A stretch of 41,733 nt of DNA from Rhodospirillales bacterium. Lineage in GTDB: Bacteria; Pseudomonadota; Alphaproteobacteria; Rhodospirillales; CAMCUA01. Positions 1-8,869 of this stretch are shown here, piece after piece. The position numbers were made by a program, and so were the translations under genes. The stretch spans positions 1 through 41,733 of the forward strand of contig CANITX010000006.1 in assembly GCA_947470575.1 (NCBI GenBank), in the 5' to 3' direction. The notes under the pieces were generated by a model. The model was not told where the DNA came from. It worked only from the letters and a program-made list of their open reading frames with translations, and ran no database searches. The first letter of the stretch is position 1, and the number at the start of each line of letters is the position of its first letter.

Positions 1-614
1 CCGGGGAAACCCTGGGCGGCGCCACCCGGCGTACCCGCGAGAGCATCGCCGTCTGCGAAGCCGCCGGCTTCGACCTGGTGATCGTCGAGACCGTCGGCAT
101 CGGCCAATCCGAAACCGCCGTCGCCGACATGGTCGACATCTTCATGCTGCTGCTGGCTCCCGGCGGCGGCGACGAATTGCAAGGCATCAAGCGCGGCGTT
201 GTCGAGTGCGCCGATATCGTCGTCGTCAACAAGGCCGACGGCGAGCTTGCCGCAGAGGCCGCGCGGATGCAGCAGGCCTATGCCGGCGCATTGCACCTGA
301 TGGGTCCACGCGAAGACCGGGCGGAACCGCCGGTATTGACCTGTTCGGCGCTGACAGGCCAGGGCATCGCTAACGTATGGCAAGCGGTTGAGCGACGCCG
401 GCAGGCATTAGGTAGCCCCGGATTGGCCGCCCGCCGCGCCGCCCAGTCCAAAGCATGGATGTGGGCCGAAACCACCGAAACTTTAATGGACCGCTTGCGG
501 TCCGATCCCACAGTGCGCAAAGCCGCCGCCGACCTCGAGACGGCCGTCGAAGCCGGCGCGCTGACGCCGGCCGAAGCGGCACGGCGGATCATTCGATTGT
601 TTCTCGGCCGCTGA
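1..614 (+). CDS. meaB: Methylmalonyl-CoA mutase-associated GTPase MeaB (C-terminal part)
   Basis: G3E-family GTPase that protects and reloads the B12-dependent methylmalonyl-CoA mutase. The reading frame is already open at base 3, so the N-terminus and Walker A motif lie outside the window; about 203 residues are visible. They start with [14 protein letters not shown], then the switch region [11 protein letters not shown], the base-specificity motif VVNKAD and the G5-like SALTGQGI. An alpha-helical C-terminal tail ends IIRLFLGR, as in the MeaB/ArgK dimerisation arm. The mutase genes would be expected upstream but are not in view. HypB or other G3E GTPases are less likely given the ETVGIGQSE signature. 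Confidence 0.92.
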   Translation, partial: GETLGGATRRTRESIAVCEAAGFDLVIVETVGIGQSETAVADMVDIFMLLLAPGGGDELQGIKRGVVECADIVVVNKADGELAAEAARMQQAYAGALHLMGPREDRAEPPVLTCSALTGQGIANVWQAVERRRQALGSPGLAARRAAQSKAWMWAETTETLMDRLRSDPTVRKAAADLETAVEAGALTPAEAARRIIRLFLGR

Positions 615-726
615 ACAACTCTTCGATATTTCACCCCTTGAGAAACCATTCCCCTATTGATGTCGCCGTCTGCTGCGGCTAGATCAGCGTTGCATTTAGA
701 TGAGGGGGAGGCTCGAAGGAGGTGAC

Positions 727-1311
727 ATGCATCAACTTAAGTCCTTGGTTCGGTTTCTGCGCGGCCCGGCCCTGGTTGCCTTGCTGGCCGGTGTCCTGAT
801 GGCGGTCGCGGGTAGCGGCGCGCCGGCTGTGGCAGCCGACCCTGAAAACACCCTGTTCATGGACCTCAAGGATGGCCGGGTGGTCATCGACCTGCGCCCC
901 GATCTGGCGCCCAAACATGTGGCGCGGATCAAGGAACTGGTGCGCAAGGGGTTCTACGACGGTCTGACCTTCCATCGCGTCATCCGCGACTTCATGGCCC
1001 AGGGCGGCGATCCCAGCGGAAATGGCACCGGCGGGTCCGGCCAGAACATCCCGGCCGAGTTCTCCAAGGAGCCGCATGTGCGCGGCACATTGTCCATGGC
1101 CCGTTCGAGCAGCCCCAACAGCGCCGATTCGCAGTTCTTTATCTGCTTCAAGGAAACGCCATTCCTCGACGGGCAATATACCGTCTGGGGCAAGGTGTCC
1201 CAGGGCATGGAATTCGTCGACCGTATCAAGAAGGGCGACGAGGCGCGCAACGGCGAAGTGCGCAACCCCGACAAGATCGTCAAGATGCAGGTGGCAGCCG
1301 ACGTCAAATAG
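727..1311 (+). CDS. Exported cyclophilin-type peptidyl-prolyl cis-trans isomerase
   Basis: Catalyses proline cis-trans isomerisation, here probably in the periplasm. The ATG at 727 is chosen because AAGGAGGTGAC lies directly before it; an in-frame ATG at 700 has no such site. The 194-residue product starts with a signal peptide: basic start, hydrophobic stretch ALVALLAGVLMAVAG, probable cleavage after AVAA near residue 37. The cyclophilin core follows with FHRVIRDFMAQGGDP, GTGGSGQNIPAEF, SMARSSSPNSADSQFFI and a final LDGQYTVWGKV. Those segments include the Arg of FHRVI and the Gln of AQGGD that line the active site. It is followed by a GC-rich hairpin and a convergent gene. Confidence 0.93.
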   Translation: MHQLKSLVRFLRGPALVALLAGVLMAVAGSGAPAVAADPENTLFMDLKDGRVVIDLRPDLAPKHVARIKELVRKGFYDGLTFHRVIRDFMAQGGDPSGNGTGGSGQNIPAEFSKEPHVRGTLSMARSSSPNSADSQFFICFKETPFLDGQYTVWGKVSQGMEFVDRIKKGDEARNGEVRNPDKIVKMQVAADVK

Positions 1312-1330
1312 CCCCCGTCGCGTTGTCGGT

Positions 1331-1361
1331 CTGCGGCGGCTTTTCTCATGAGCCGCCGCAG
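1331..1361. terminator. GC-rich hairpin between convergent genes
   Basis: A perfect 11-bp inverted repeat (CTGCGGCGGCT / AGCCGCCGCAG) with a 9-base loop lies between the cyclophilin stop at 1311 and the stop of the opposing VWA gene at 1390. On the + strand there is no T-run after the stem, although TTTT sits in the loop. It could serve as a two-way transcription barrier or a 3' mRNA stabiliser; termination is inferred. Confidence 0.55.
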
Positions 1362-1389
1362 GCGGGTCACGCAAGGACGAACCCGCAGC

Positions 1390-2562
1390 CTAGCGGGTCA
1401 ACTCTCGCATTGCCTTGTCCAGGCCTTCCAGGGTCAGCGGATACATCCGCCCACCCATGATGTCCTGTAGAATGCGGATCGAGGGTGTGTGGTCCCACCA
1501 CTTCTCCTCGGTGGGGTTAAGCCATACGGCGCGTGGATAGACCGTCAACACGCGTTGCATCCAGGTGGCGCCGGCTTCGTCGTTCATATGTTCGACGCTG
1601 GCCCCTGGCACGGTGATTTCGTAAGGGCTCATCGAGGCATCGCCGACGAAAACCACGCGGTAATCGTTGCCGTAGGTGTGCAGCACCTCCCACGTCGGCG
1701 TCACCTCGTCGTAGCGCCGCCGGTTGTCGCGCCAGACACCCTCGTACAGGCAGTTGTGGAAATAGAACTGCTCCAGGTGCTTGAACTCGCTGCGCGCCGC
1801 CGAGAACAGCTCTTCGCACAGCCGCACGAAAGGTTCCATCGAGCCGCCGGCATCGAGGAACAACAACACTTTCACTGCGTTGTGCCGTTCCGGCATCATC
1901 CGCAGGTCGAGGTAGCCCTTGCGTGCCGTGTCGCGGATGGTGTTCGGCAAGTCGAGTTCGACCGGCGCGCCGCTGCGCGCGAAGCGGCGCAGCTGGCGCA
2001 ACGCCATCTTGATGTTGCGGGTGCCGAGTTCGACGGTGTCGTCGAGGTTCTTGAACTCGCGCTTGTCCCAGACCTTGACCGCCCGGTTATGACGGTTCTT
2101 TTCCTGGCCGATGCGCACGCCTTCGGGATTGTAGCCATGCGCACCGTAGGGCGAGGTGCCGGCAGTGCCGATCCACTTGTTGCCACCCTCGTGCCGCTTG
2201 TTCTGTTCGGCGAGACGTTGGCGCAGGGTTTCCATCAGCTTGTCCCAGCCGCCCATGGCCTCGATGCGGTCTTTTTCCTCTTGGGTCAACAGCCGCTCGG
2301 CCATCAGGCGCAGCCATTCTTCGGGGATCTCGACAGCGACATCCTCGGCCGGCTCCAGGCCCTTGAAGACCTGGCCGAACACCCGGTCGAACTTGTCCAG
2401 ATTGCGTTCGTCCTTGACCAAGCATGTGCGGCTCAGGTGATAGAAATCCTCGACGCTGGTGCCGGCAACGTGCTTCTCCATACCTTCGATCAGGGTCAGG
2501 TACTCGCGCAGCGAGACCGGGACGCGCGCCTTGCGCAGTTCCATGAAGAAGCCGATGAACAT
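1390..2562 (-). CDS. VWA domain protein, CoxE-like family
   Basis: A 390-residue protein starting MFIGFFMELRKARVPVS, typical of CoxE-like/YehP-like VWA proteins that work with MoxR AAA ATPases. The VWA domain lies in the C-terminal half: the metal-ion-dependent adhesion motif appears as FLDAGGSM (DAGGS at residues 237-241), followed by a long helix and FYFHNCLYEGVW, with FVGDASMSP later. The N-terminal half is helical and charged. It starts 22 bases after the stop of the MoxR ATPase gene, so the two are surely cotranscribed. In carboxydotrophs CoxD/CoxE act in CO dehydrogenase maturation, but no cox genes are nearby, so the client here is unknown. Confidence 0.88.
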   Translation of the reverse strand: MFIGFFMELRKARVPVSLREYLTLIEGMEKHVAGTSVEDFYHLSRTCLVKDERNLDKFDRVFGQVFKGLEPAEDVAVEIPEEWLRLMAERLLTQEEKDRIEAMGGWDKLMETLRQRLAEQNKRHEGGNKWIGTAGTSPYGAHGYNPEGVRIGQEKNRHNRAVKVWDKREFKNLDDTVELGTRNIKMALRQLRRFARSGAPVELDLPNTIRDTARKGYLDLRMMPERHNAVKVLLFLDAGGSMEPFVRLCEELFSAARSEFKHLEQFYFHNCLYEGVWRDNRRRYDEVTPTWEVLHTYGNDYRVVFVGDASMSPYEITVPGASVEHMNDEAGATWMQRVLTVYPRAVWLNPTEEKWWDHTPSIRILQDIMGGRMYPLTLEGLDKAMRELTR

Positions 2563-2584
2563 GGACCCGGCTCCTCCCCTCGCC

Positions 2585-3436
2585 TCAGCCGCCTTCGCGG
2601 CGGTGCAGGAAGGCCAGACGCTCGAACAGCTGCACGTCCTGCTCGCTTTTCAAGAGCGCACCGTAGAGCGGCGGGATCAGGTCTTTCTTATCGGCGCTGC
2701 GCAGCGCCTCGGGCGGCACCTCTTCGACCATCAACAGCTTGATCCAGTCGAGGAATTCCGAGGTCGAGGGCTTCTTCTTCAGGCCCGGCACCTCGCGGAT
2801 CTCGAAGAAGCGGGTCAGCGCCTCGGCCACCAGGCGGCGCTGCACGTCGGGGAAGTGGACATCGACGATACGCTCCATGGTCTTGCGGTCGGGAAAGCGG
2901 ATGTAGTGGAAGAAGCAGCGGCGCAGGAAGGCGTCGGGCAGCTCTTTTTCATTATTCGAGGTGATCAGCACAATCGGCCGGCGCACGGCGCGCACCGTCT
3001 GCTGCGTTTCGTAAACGTAGAACTCCATGCGATCGAGTTCGAGCAGCAGGTCGTTGGGGAATTCGATGTCGGCCTTGTCGATTTCGTCGATCAGCAGCAC
3101 CGGCCGTTCATCGGAGGTGAAAGCTTCCCACAGCTTGCCGCGCACGATGTAGTTGGCGATGTCGTGGACCCGCGCGTCGCCCAGCTGCGAGTCGCGCAGG
3201 CGGGCGACCGCGTCGTATTCGTAAAGGCCATGCTGCGCCTTGGTGGTCGACTTGATGTGCCAGGAGATCAGCGGCCGGCCGAGCGCGCGCGCCACCTCGT
3301 GGGCGAGCACCGTCTTGCCCGTTCCCGGCTCGCCCTTGACCAGCAACGGCCGCTCCAGCGCCACCGAAGCATTGACGGCAATCATCAGGTCGTCGGTGGC
3401 AATGTAGCTATCGGTGCCCTGGAAACGCTCGGCCAT
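2585..3436 (-). CDS. MoxR-family AAA+ ATPase (CoxD-like), partner of the VWA protein
   Basis: A 283-residue AAA+ ATPase. The start MAERFQGTDSYIA at 3436 is preferred: the frame stays open upstream, but that extension runs into the end of alaS, and AAGGAC lies just before this ATG. Walker A is GEPGTGKT (35-42), Walker B VLLIDEID (113-120), sensor 1 the ITSNNEKELPDAFLRR segment. The pattern WHIKSTTKAQHGLYEYDAV is characteristic of the MoxR subgroup paired with CoxE-like VWA proteins. MoxR proteins are thought to be chaperones that insert cofactors or assemble complexes. The gene lies 40 bases after alaS on the same strand, so it may be read through from alaS. Confidence 0.92.
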   Translation of the reverse strand: MAERFQGTDSYIATDDLMIAVNASVALERPLLVKGEPGTGKTVLAHEVARALGRPLISWHIKSTTKAQHGLYEYDAVARLRDSQLGDARVHDIANYIVRGKLWEAFTSDERPVLLIDEIDKADIEFPNDLLLELDRMEFYVYETQQTVRAVRRPIVLITSNNEKELPDAFLRRCFFHYIRFPDRKTMERIVDVHFPDVQRRLVAEALTRFFEIREVPGLKKKPSTSEFLDWIKLLMVEEVPPEALRSADKKDLIPPLYGALLKSEQDVQLFERLAFLHRREGG

Positions 3437-3476
3437 CGCGACGGTCCTTGTTGTTGGGATCAGGTGGGTCGAAACG

Positions 3477-6125
3477 TCAGGCGCCAGTACCGATCGCCGC
3501 CTCGATGGCGGCCAAGGCATCCTGGGCGTTCTTGCCGTCGGGGCCACCGGCCTGGGCCATGTCGGGCCGCCCGCCGCCCCCCTTGCCGCCCAGCGCCGCC
3601 GAGCCAGCCTGCACCAGCCGGACCGCATCGTTGGTGGCGGTCAGATCGGCAGTAACACCGACGACCAGGGATGCTTTGCCATCGTTGACAGCGATCAGCG
3701 CGACGACGCCGGAGCCGACCTGTTTCTTCAGGTCGTCGACCATCGTCTTCAGGTCTTTCGCCGGTACGCCGTCGAGCACGCGGGGCACATACTTGATGCC
3801 GCGCACCTCCTTGACCTCCGTCGCCGCACCGTTGCCGTCACCCGTCGCCATACGCCTGCGGACATCCGCCAGTTCGCGTTCCAGCTTGCGCCGCTCTTCG
3901 ACCAGCGCAGCCAAGCGTGCCGGCACGTCACCGGGCGTCGAACGCAGGATATCGGCAGCCTCGCGCAACGTCTTTTCTTCAGCGGCGATATAAACTTCGG
4001 CAGTAACCGCCGTCAGCGCCTCGATGCGCCGTACGCCGGCCGATACAGCGCTTTCGCCGAGGATCTTGATCAGACCGATATCGCCGGTACGGCGTGCATG
4101 GGTACCGCCGCAAAGTTCGACGGAGAAGCCCGCATCGTCCTCGTCGCCCATGGCGACGACGCGGACCTCGTCGCCGTACTTCTCGCCGAACAGCGCCATG
4201 GCGCCGGCCTCGATGGCGGCTTCCGGCGCCATCAGACGGGTGACGACCTCGGTATTGCGGCGAACCTGACGGTTGACCCGCGCCTCGACCCGGGCCAACT
4301 CGTCGGCCGTCATCGGCTTCGGATGGCTGAAATCGAAGCGCAGCCGGTCGGGGGCGACCAGCGAGCCTTTTTGCGTGACGTGATTGCCGAGTTCGCGGCG
4401 CAGCGCCTCGTGCAGGATGTGAGTCGCCGAATGGTTGGCACGTAGGGCCGTGCGTCGCTCGCCATCGGCCGTCAGCACCACATCGTCGCCGACCTTGAGC
4501 GTTCCCTTGTCGACCGTGCCGAGATGAACATGCAGATCGCCCAGGCGCTTCACCGTATCGCTGAGTACGATGCGGGCTCCCGCCGCCGTGGCAATCGTGC
4601 CGGTATCGCCCATCTGACCGCCGGACTCGGCATAGAACGGGGTTTGGTTGGTGACCACCGCAACCGACGTGCCCGCCGGCGCGCTTTGCACCCGCTTGCC
4701 ATCGACAACCAGCGCCCGGACCTGTCCTTCGGCGGATTCTGTCGCATAGCCGAGAAATTCGGTCGCACCGACTTCCTCGCGGATGGCGAACCAGACGCCT
4801 TCCGTCGCCGCGTCGCCCGAACCGGCCCAGGCACGCCGCGCTTCCTCGCGCTGGCGCTGCATCGCCGCCTCGAAACCGGCATTATCCACCGTGATGCCGC
4901 GCAGGCGCAGCGCGTCCTGGGTCAGGTCGAGCGGAAAGCCAAAAGTGTCGTAGAGACGGAACGCCGTCTCACCGGGCAGCACGCCACCCTTCGAGAGGTT
5001 GCCCGTTGCCTCGTCGAGCAGTTTCAGACCGCGATCCAGCGTCTGCTTGAAGCGGGTCTCTTCCAGCTTCAAGGTTTCCGCGATCAGCGGCTCGGCGCGA
5101 CCCAACTGCGGATAGGCCTGTCCCATCTGCGCCACCAGCGCCGGCACCAGCCTCCATAGCAGCGGCTCGACGCAGCCGATCAGGTGGGCATGGCGCATGG
5201 CCCGGCGCATGATCCGGCGCAGCACGTAACCGCGACCTTCGTTCGAGGGCAGCACGCCATCGGCGATCAGGAAACTGGTCGCCCGCAGATGGTCGGCGAT
5301 CACCCGGTGCGAGACCCGGTGCGGCCCGGAAGCATCGACGCCGGTCGCCTCGGCCGAGGCGCGGATCAGCGCCTTGAACTGGTCGGTCTCGTAATTGTCG
5401 TGGGTGCCCTGCATCACGGCCGAAATGCGTTCCAGGCCCATGCCGGTGTCGATGGAGGGACGCGGCAGGTTCAGCCGCTGTTCCGGCGACACCTGTTCGT
5501 ACTGCATGAACACGAGATTCCAGATCTCGATGAAGCGATCGCCATCCGCCTCGGGACTACCTGGAGGACCGCCCGGGATGTGCGGCCCGTGATCGTAGAA
5601 AATTTCCGAACAGGGTCCGCACGGCCCGGTATCGCCCATCGCCCAGAAATTGTCCGACGTGGGAATACGGATGATGCGGGAATCGGGCAGACCGGCGATC
5701 TTCTTCCACAGGTCGAAAGCCTGGTCGTCATCGGCATAGACCGTCGTCGTCAGCCGGTCCTTGGGCAGGCCGAATTCCTTGGTGATCAGGTTCCAGGCCA
5801 ACTCGATGGCGCGTTCCTTGAAGTAGTCGCCGAACGAGAAATTACCCAGCATCTCGAAGAACGTGTGGTGGCGCGCCGTATGGCCGACGTTCTCCAGGTC
5901 GTTGTGCTTGCCACCGGCGCGCACGCATTTCTGCGACGTGGTGGCGCGCTTGTAGGGCCGCTCCTCGAGCCCGGTGAAAACGTTCTTGAACTGCACCATG
6001 CCGGCGTTGACGAACATCAGAGTCGGATCGTTGCGCGGAACCAGCGGACTGGAGTCCACGACCTGATGGCCGTTCTTGGCGAAGTAGTCGAGGAAGGCGC
6101 GACGGATGTCGTTGGTGCTTTGCAT
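3477..6125 (-). CDS. alaS: Alanyl-tRNA synthetase
   Basis: Class II aminoacyl-tRNA synthetase charging tRNA-Ala, 882 residues from the ATG at 6125 ([15 protein letters not shown]). An in-frame TTG three codons upstream at 6134 is a weaker alternative, and neither has a clear ribosome site. The N-terminal catalytic core shows [12 protein letters not shown] and [19 protein letters not shown]. The editing domain has [12 protein letters not shown], and its zinc motif CGGTH is at residues 672-676. The C-terminal C-Ala domain ends in the usual [12 protein letters not shown]. Its length is normal for the family. It is followed at 40 bases by the MoxR/VWA pair; in many alphaproteobacteria recA precedes alaS, which is not the case here. 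Confidence 0.98.
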   Translation of the reverse strand: MQSTNDIRRAFLDYFAKNGHQVVDSSPLVPRNDPTLMFVNAGMVQFKNVFTGLEERPYKRATTSQKCVRAGGKHNDLENVGHTARHHTFFEMLGNFSFGDYFKERAIELAWNLITKEFGLPKDRLTTTVYADDDQAFDLWKKIAGLPDSRIIRIPTSDNFWAMGDTGPCGPCSEIFYDHGPHIPGGPPGSPEADGDRFIEIWNLVFMQYEQVSPEQRLNLPRPSIDTGMGLERISAVMQGTHDNYETDQFKALIRASAEATGVDASGPHRVSHRVIADHLRATSFLIADGVLPSNEGRGYVLRRIMRRAMRHAHLIGCVEPLLWRLVPALVAQMGQAYPQLGRAEPLIAETLKLEETRFKQTLDRGLKLLDEATGNLSKGGVLPGETAFRLYDTFGFPLDLTQDALRLRGITVDNAGFEAAMQRQREEARRAWAGSGDAATEGVWFAIREEVGATEFLGYATESAEGQVRALVVDGKRVQSAPAGTSVAVVTNQTPFYAESGGQMGDTGTIATAAGARIVLSDTVKRLGDLHVHLGTVDKGTLKVGDDVVLTADGERRTALRANHSATHILHEALRRELGNHVTQKGSLVAPDRLRFDFSHPKPMTADELARVEARVNRQVRRNTEVVTRLMAPEAAIEAGAMALFGEKYGDEVRVVAMGDEDDAGFSVELCGGTHARRTGDIGLIKILGESAVSAGVRRIEALTAVTAEVYIAAEEKTLREAADILRSTPGDVPARLAALVEERRKLERELADVRRRMATGDGNGAATEVKEVRGIKYVPRVLDGVPAKDLKTMVDDLKKQVGSGVVALIAVNDGKASLVVGVTADLTATNDAVRLVQAGSAALGGKGGGGRPDMAQAGGPDGKNAQDALAAIEAAIGTGA

Positions 6126-6209
6126 GCCGGTCAATATAGGAAGGAAATGTTGGGAACGGAACAGGTCAGACGGAACGGATTATTCTATACCGGAAATCGG
6201 CAGACCCGC

Positions 6210-6247
6210 CAGTTGCCGGACCCAAGCTGGAGCCGGAGCGGCAACTG
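6210..6247. repeat. 9-bp inverted repeat upstream of alaS
   Basis: CAGTTGCCG (6210-6218) and CGGCAACTG (6239-6247) are perfect inverted copies separated by 20 bases. They sit in the 137-base gap between the stop of the DLH-like gene and the alaS start, both on the minus strand. It could be a terminator stem for the upstream gene (no T-run seen), a leader structure of alaS or an operator. No function can be assigned from sequence alone. Confidence 0.4.
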
Positions 6248-6262
6248 AGGGAACGGAGACGG

Positions 6263-6982
6263 CTACTTCAACGTCCTGTCGAAAAAGCCGATCACCTTCG
6301 TCCAGGCATCGTCGGAGGCGGCCTTGCGGTAACGTTCCGGGTTGTGGAAGTCCTGGAAGCCATGGCCGGCGCCGTCGTAGCTGTGGAATTCGTGCGGGAT
6401 GCCAGCCTTGGTCAATGCCGCATCCAAGTCCTTGACGTCGTCGGGCGAGGGATTGGCGTCGTCCTTGCCAAAAATCCCCAGCATCGAACAGCGCATGCGC
6501 GGCGCCAGATCGATAGTGGGCGGACTGCCGGACCCCATGCCGGTCTTGATTCGACCGCCGTAGAGCATAGCGGCGGCCTTGAATTCCGGCATGTGGCAGG
6601 CGCCCAGCCAGGACATCCGCCCTCCCCAGCAGTGGCCGAGGATGCCAAGACGGTTGTTGTCCACCTTCTTATTGCCGACGAGTTGGGCCGTCGCCGCCCG
6701 CATATCGGCCACCGCCCAGTCGTCGCGAAAACCTTCGCGCTTGACCGCCGGGTCGGCCTTGCGCGGCCACCAATGGAACATGTGCGGAATGGCCACGGCA
6801 TAGCCGGCGGCGGCCAGCCGGTCGCCGACATCGATGGTGAAGGGATCGATCTCCAGATCTTCGTGGGAAATCGGCAAGTGCTGGGCGGCCATGATGCCCG
6901 GAAAGGGACCATTGACCTTCGGCTCGAACAGCAGGACATCCATCGGGCTGCCCTGCACGTCGACGATTTTCTTGGTGTACAC
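6263..6982 (-). CDS. Dienelactone hydrolase family protein
   Basis: An alpha/beta hydrolase of 239 residues using a cysteine nucleophile. The GTG at 6982 is chosen because GGGGAGGA lies 7 bases before it and the protein then begins like family members (VYTKKIVDVQGSPMDVLLF); the frame remains open further upstream but without homology. The triad is C118 in GHCWGG, D174 or D175 in FGKDDANP and H207 in GAGHGF. True dienelactone hydrolases open the lactone ring in chlorocatechol breakdown, but most family members have other or unknown ester substrates. It follows the two HpcH/HpaI aldolase genes on the same strand, 101 bases downstream, suggesting a shared catabolic role. Confidence 0.9.
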   Translation of the reverse strand: MYTKKIVDVQGSPMDVLLFEPKVNGPFPGIMAAQHLPISHEDLEIDPFTIDVGDRLAAAGYAVAIPHMFHWWPRKADPAVKREGFRDDWAVADMRAATAQLVGNKKVDNNRLGILGHCWGGRMSWLGACHMPEFKAAAMLYGGRIKTGMGSGSPPTIDLAPRMRCSMLGIFGKDDANPSPDDVKDLDAALTKAGIPHEFHSYDGAGHGFQDFHNPERYRKAASDDAWTKVIGFFDRTLK

Positions 6983-7083
6983 GATGCTGTCCTCCCCGTG
7001 CGGATGCGGCAAAGACGAGCGGCTTGTAGCGAAGGCGTCCGGGGCGGATTTCGCATCCGCCCTGGATTCCCCATCGCCGCCGT

Positions 7084-7872
7084 TTACTTGCCGTTGACCT
7101 TGCGCAGGAACGAGGTGCGCGCCCGACCGCCGGACTGGATGAAGGAATGATCGCCACCGGCCAGCAAGAGCTGGGCGCCCATCTCGACGTACATCTGCAT
7201 GATGCCCTGATCGCCGATGCCGGCCATGCCCGGGAACTTCTTGTGCTTGTGGCAGGCGTCGACGACCCGCTTGTAGGCTTCCTTGGTCTTCTTGTGGTCG
7301 TACTGGCCGTGGATACCGGCTTCGGCGCAGAAGTCGTTGGTGCCGATCAACAGACAATCGATGCCTTTGACCGCGGCGATCTTCTCGGCATTCTTCACCG
7401 CGTTCGGGCTTTCGATCATTACCGTGACCAGTGTCGCTTCGTTGACGGCGTCGACGAACTCGCGCACCGGCATATCCCTGAAGGCGATCAGGGCGCTGGC
7501 CCGAGAGATCGAGCGCTTGCCAATCGGCGGAAACTTGCAGTGCGCGGCGACGGACTTGGCTTCCTCGGCATCCTCGACATGCGGCACGACGACACCCTGG
7601 GCGCCGTTGTCGAGCACGCGCGAGGCATGGAAATGCTGCTTGCCCGGCACGCGCACGATCGGCGTAATCCCCTGGCCAAGCGCGGCGGTGGCGATCTCGC
7701 ACGTCATGGTCATGTCCATCGAGGTGTGTTCGTTATCGATGAACAGCCAATCAAATCCCGAGGTAGCGCCGAGCAGGCCGATATCGACCGTGCGCGCGAC
7801 GCGTACACCAAGACCGATGGCGATGCCGCCCTTCTGCATGCGCTCTTTGGCCAGATTGCGAATCTTCGTCAT
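7084..7872 (-). CDS. HpcH/HpaI-type class II aldolase, copy A2
   Basis: A 262-residue metal-dependent pyruvate (oxo-acid) aldolase of the HpcH/HpaI family, a TIM barrel that cleaves or forms 4-hydroxy-2-oxo acids. Residues expected from E. coli HpaI are visible: H49 in FIDNEHTS, R74 in IVRVPGK, and metal ligands E154 in VMIESPNAV and D180 in LLIGTNDFCAE. The usual GPxDLS around the metal Asp is here GTNDFC, so the substrate pocket differs from HpaI. The C-terminus (SFIQSGGRARTSFLRK) is an extension shared with the neighbouring copy at 7942-8730. By eye about three quarters of residues match that copy, so this is a tandem duplication. The natural substrate cannot be told. Confidence 0.92.
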   Translation of the reverse strand: MTKIRNLAKERMQKGGIAIGLGVRVARTVDIGLLGATSGFDWLFIDNEHTSMDMTMTCEIATAALGQGITPIVRVPGKQHFHASRVLDNGAQGVVVPHVEDAEEAKSVAAHCKFPPIGKRSISRASALIAFRDMPVREFVDAVNEATLVTVMIESPNAVKNAEKIAAVKGIDCLLIGTNDFCAEAGIHGQYDHKKTKEAYKRVVDACHKHKKFPGMAGIGDQGIMQMYVEMGAQLLLAGGDHSFIQSGGRARTSFLRKVNGK

Positions 7873-7941
7873 GGAACGTGCCTCCCTTTTCGCAAATGTT
7901 GCTTGTTGATGTGGTGCGTGCCTTCCCGCGACAACGGGTAT

Positions 7942-8730
7942 CTATTTTCCGTTCACGCCGCGCAGGAACGCCGTGCGCGACTTGCCGCCGCTTTGGATGA
8001 ACGACTGGTCCGACCCGCCGAGCACGAACTGGGCGCCCATCTCGACGTACCTTTGCATCAGGTCGTGGGTATAGACGCCGCCCATGCCGGCGAACTTGCC
8101 ATGTTTCTGGCAGGCATCGACCACCCGCTTGTAAGCTTCGACCACCTTGGGATGATCGTATTTGCCATGGATGCCGGCCTCAGCGCAAAAATCGTTGGTA
8201 CCAATCATCAGCGAGTCGACGCCGGGAACCGCAGCAATCTTCGCGGCGTTCTTGATGGCATTCGGGCTTTCCAGCATGACGCAAACCAGCGTCGCATCGT
8301 TGACCGCCTCGACGAAATCGCGCACCGGCATTTCCTTGAAGGCGATGAGCGCGCTGGCTCGCGAGATCGAACGGTGGCCGATCGGCGGGAATTTGCAGTT
8401 CGACGCGATCTGTTTGGCCTCGTCAGCGTCCTCGACATGCGGCACGACGACGCCCTGGGCGCCGTTGTCGAGCACGCGCGAGGCATGAAAGTGCTCCTTG
8501 CCCGGCACCCGGACAACCGGTGTGATGTTTTGGCCGAGGGCTGCGGTGGCAATCTCGCAGGTCATGGTCATGTCGAGCGAGGTGTGCTCGCAGTCGATGA
8601 ACAACCAGTCGAAGCCACTGGTGGCACCGAGCAGGCCGATATCGACCGTGCGCGCGACGCGCACGCTGAGCCCGATGGCGACGCCGCCCTTCTGCATACG
8701 CTCTTTGGCCAAATTGCGGATTTTCGTCAT
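7942..8730 (-). CDS. HpcH/HpaI-type class II aldolase, copy A1
   Basis: Upstream member of the tandem aldolase pair, 262 residues, starting MTKIRNLAKERMQKGG exactly like copy A2. The ATG at 8730 is chosen by this match; the open frame reaches back to 8889 without homology. Catalytic and metal residues are conserved at the same positions: H49 in FIDCEHTS, R74 in VVRVPGK, E154 in VMLESPNAI, D180 in MIGTNDFCAE. It ends 69 bases before copy A2 and lies 139 bases after an SDR gene. Differences from A2 cluster in the last 60 residues and in conservative exchanges, so both copies look functional. The substrate is unknown. Confidence 0.92.
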   Translation of the reverse strand: MTKIRNLAKERMQKGGVAIGLSVRVARTVDIGLLGATSGFDWLFIDCEHTSLDMTMTCEIATAALGQNITPVVRVPGKEHFHASRVLDNGAQGVVVPHVEDADEAKQIASNCKFPPIGHRSISRASALIAFKEMPVRDFVEAVNDATLVCVMLESPNAIKNAAKIAAVPGVDSLMIGTNDFCAEAGIHGKYDHPKVVEAYKRVVDACQKHGKFAGMGGVYTHDLMQRYVEMGAQFVLGGSDQSFIQSGGKSRTAFLRGVNGK

Positions 8731-8869
8731 GGAACGCTCCCCTTCAGTACGTTGCCGGCAGCTTGTTGCGCGCCGTGCCCCCGTTATCCGCCGATGCCTA
8801 GCGGCAGCAGCATGAGGCATCAATAGAGCAAAGCGTGCAAGGCGTCCACGGCCGCCCGATGTCCCCGAC

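Noticed and set aside
1489-2742. A 417-codon open frame opposite the VWA and MoxR genes
   Set aside because: The minus strand carries clear VWA and AAA motifs; the opposite product is low-complexity and without family features.
6263-7702. A long fused frame joining the DLH-like protein to upstream residues
   Set aside because: The upstream part is antiparallel-free noise inside the aldolase gene in another frame, rich in Arg and without homology. A GTG with a good ribosome site at 6982 gives the normal DLH length.
7147-8826. A long open frame on the + strand opposite both aldolase genes (about 559 codons)
   Set aside because: It is a codon-bias shadow: the two aldolases are near duplicates in one frame, so their antisense stays open across both. 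Its product has no recognisable motif.
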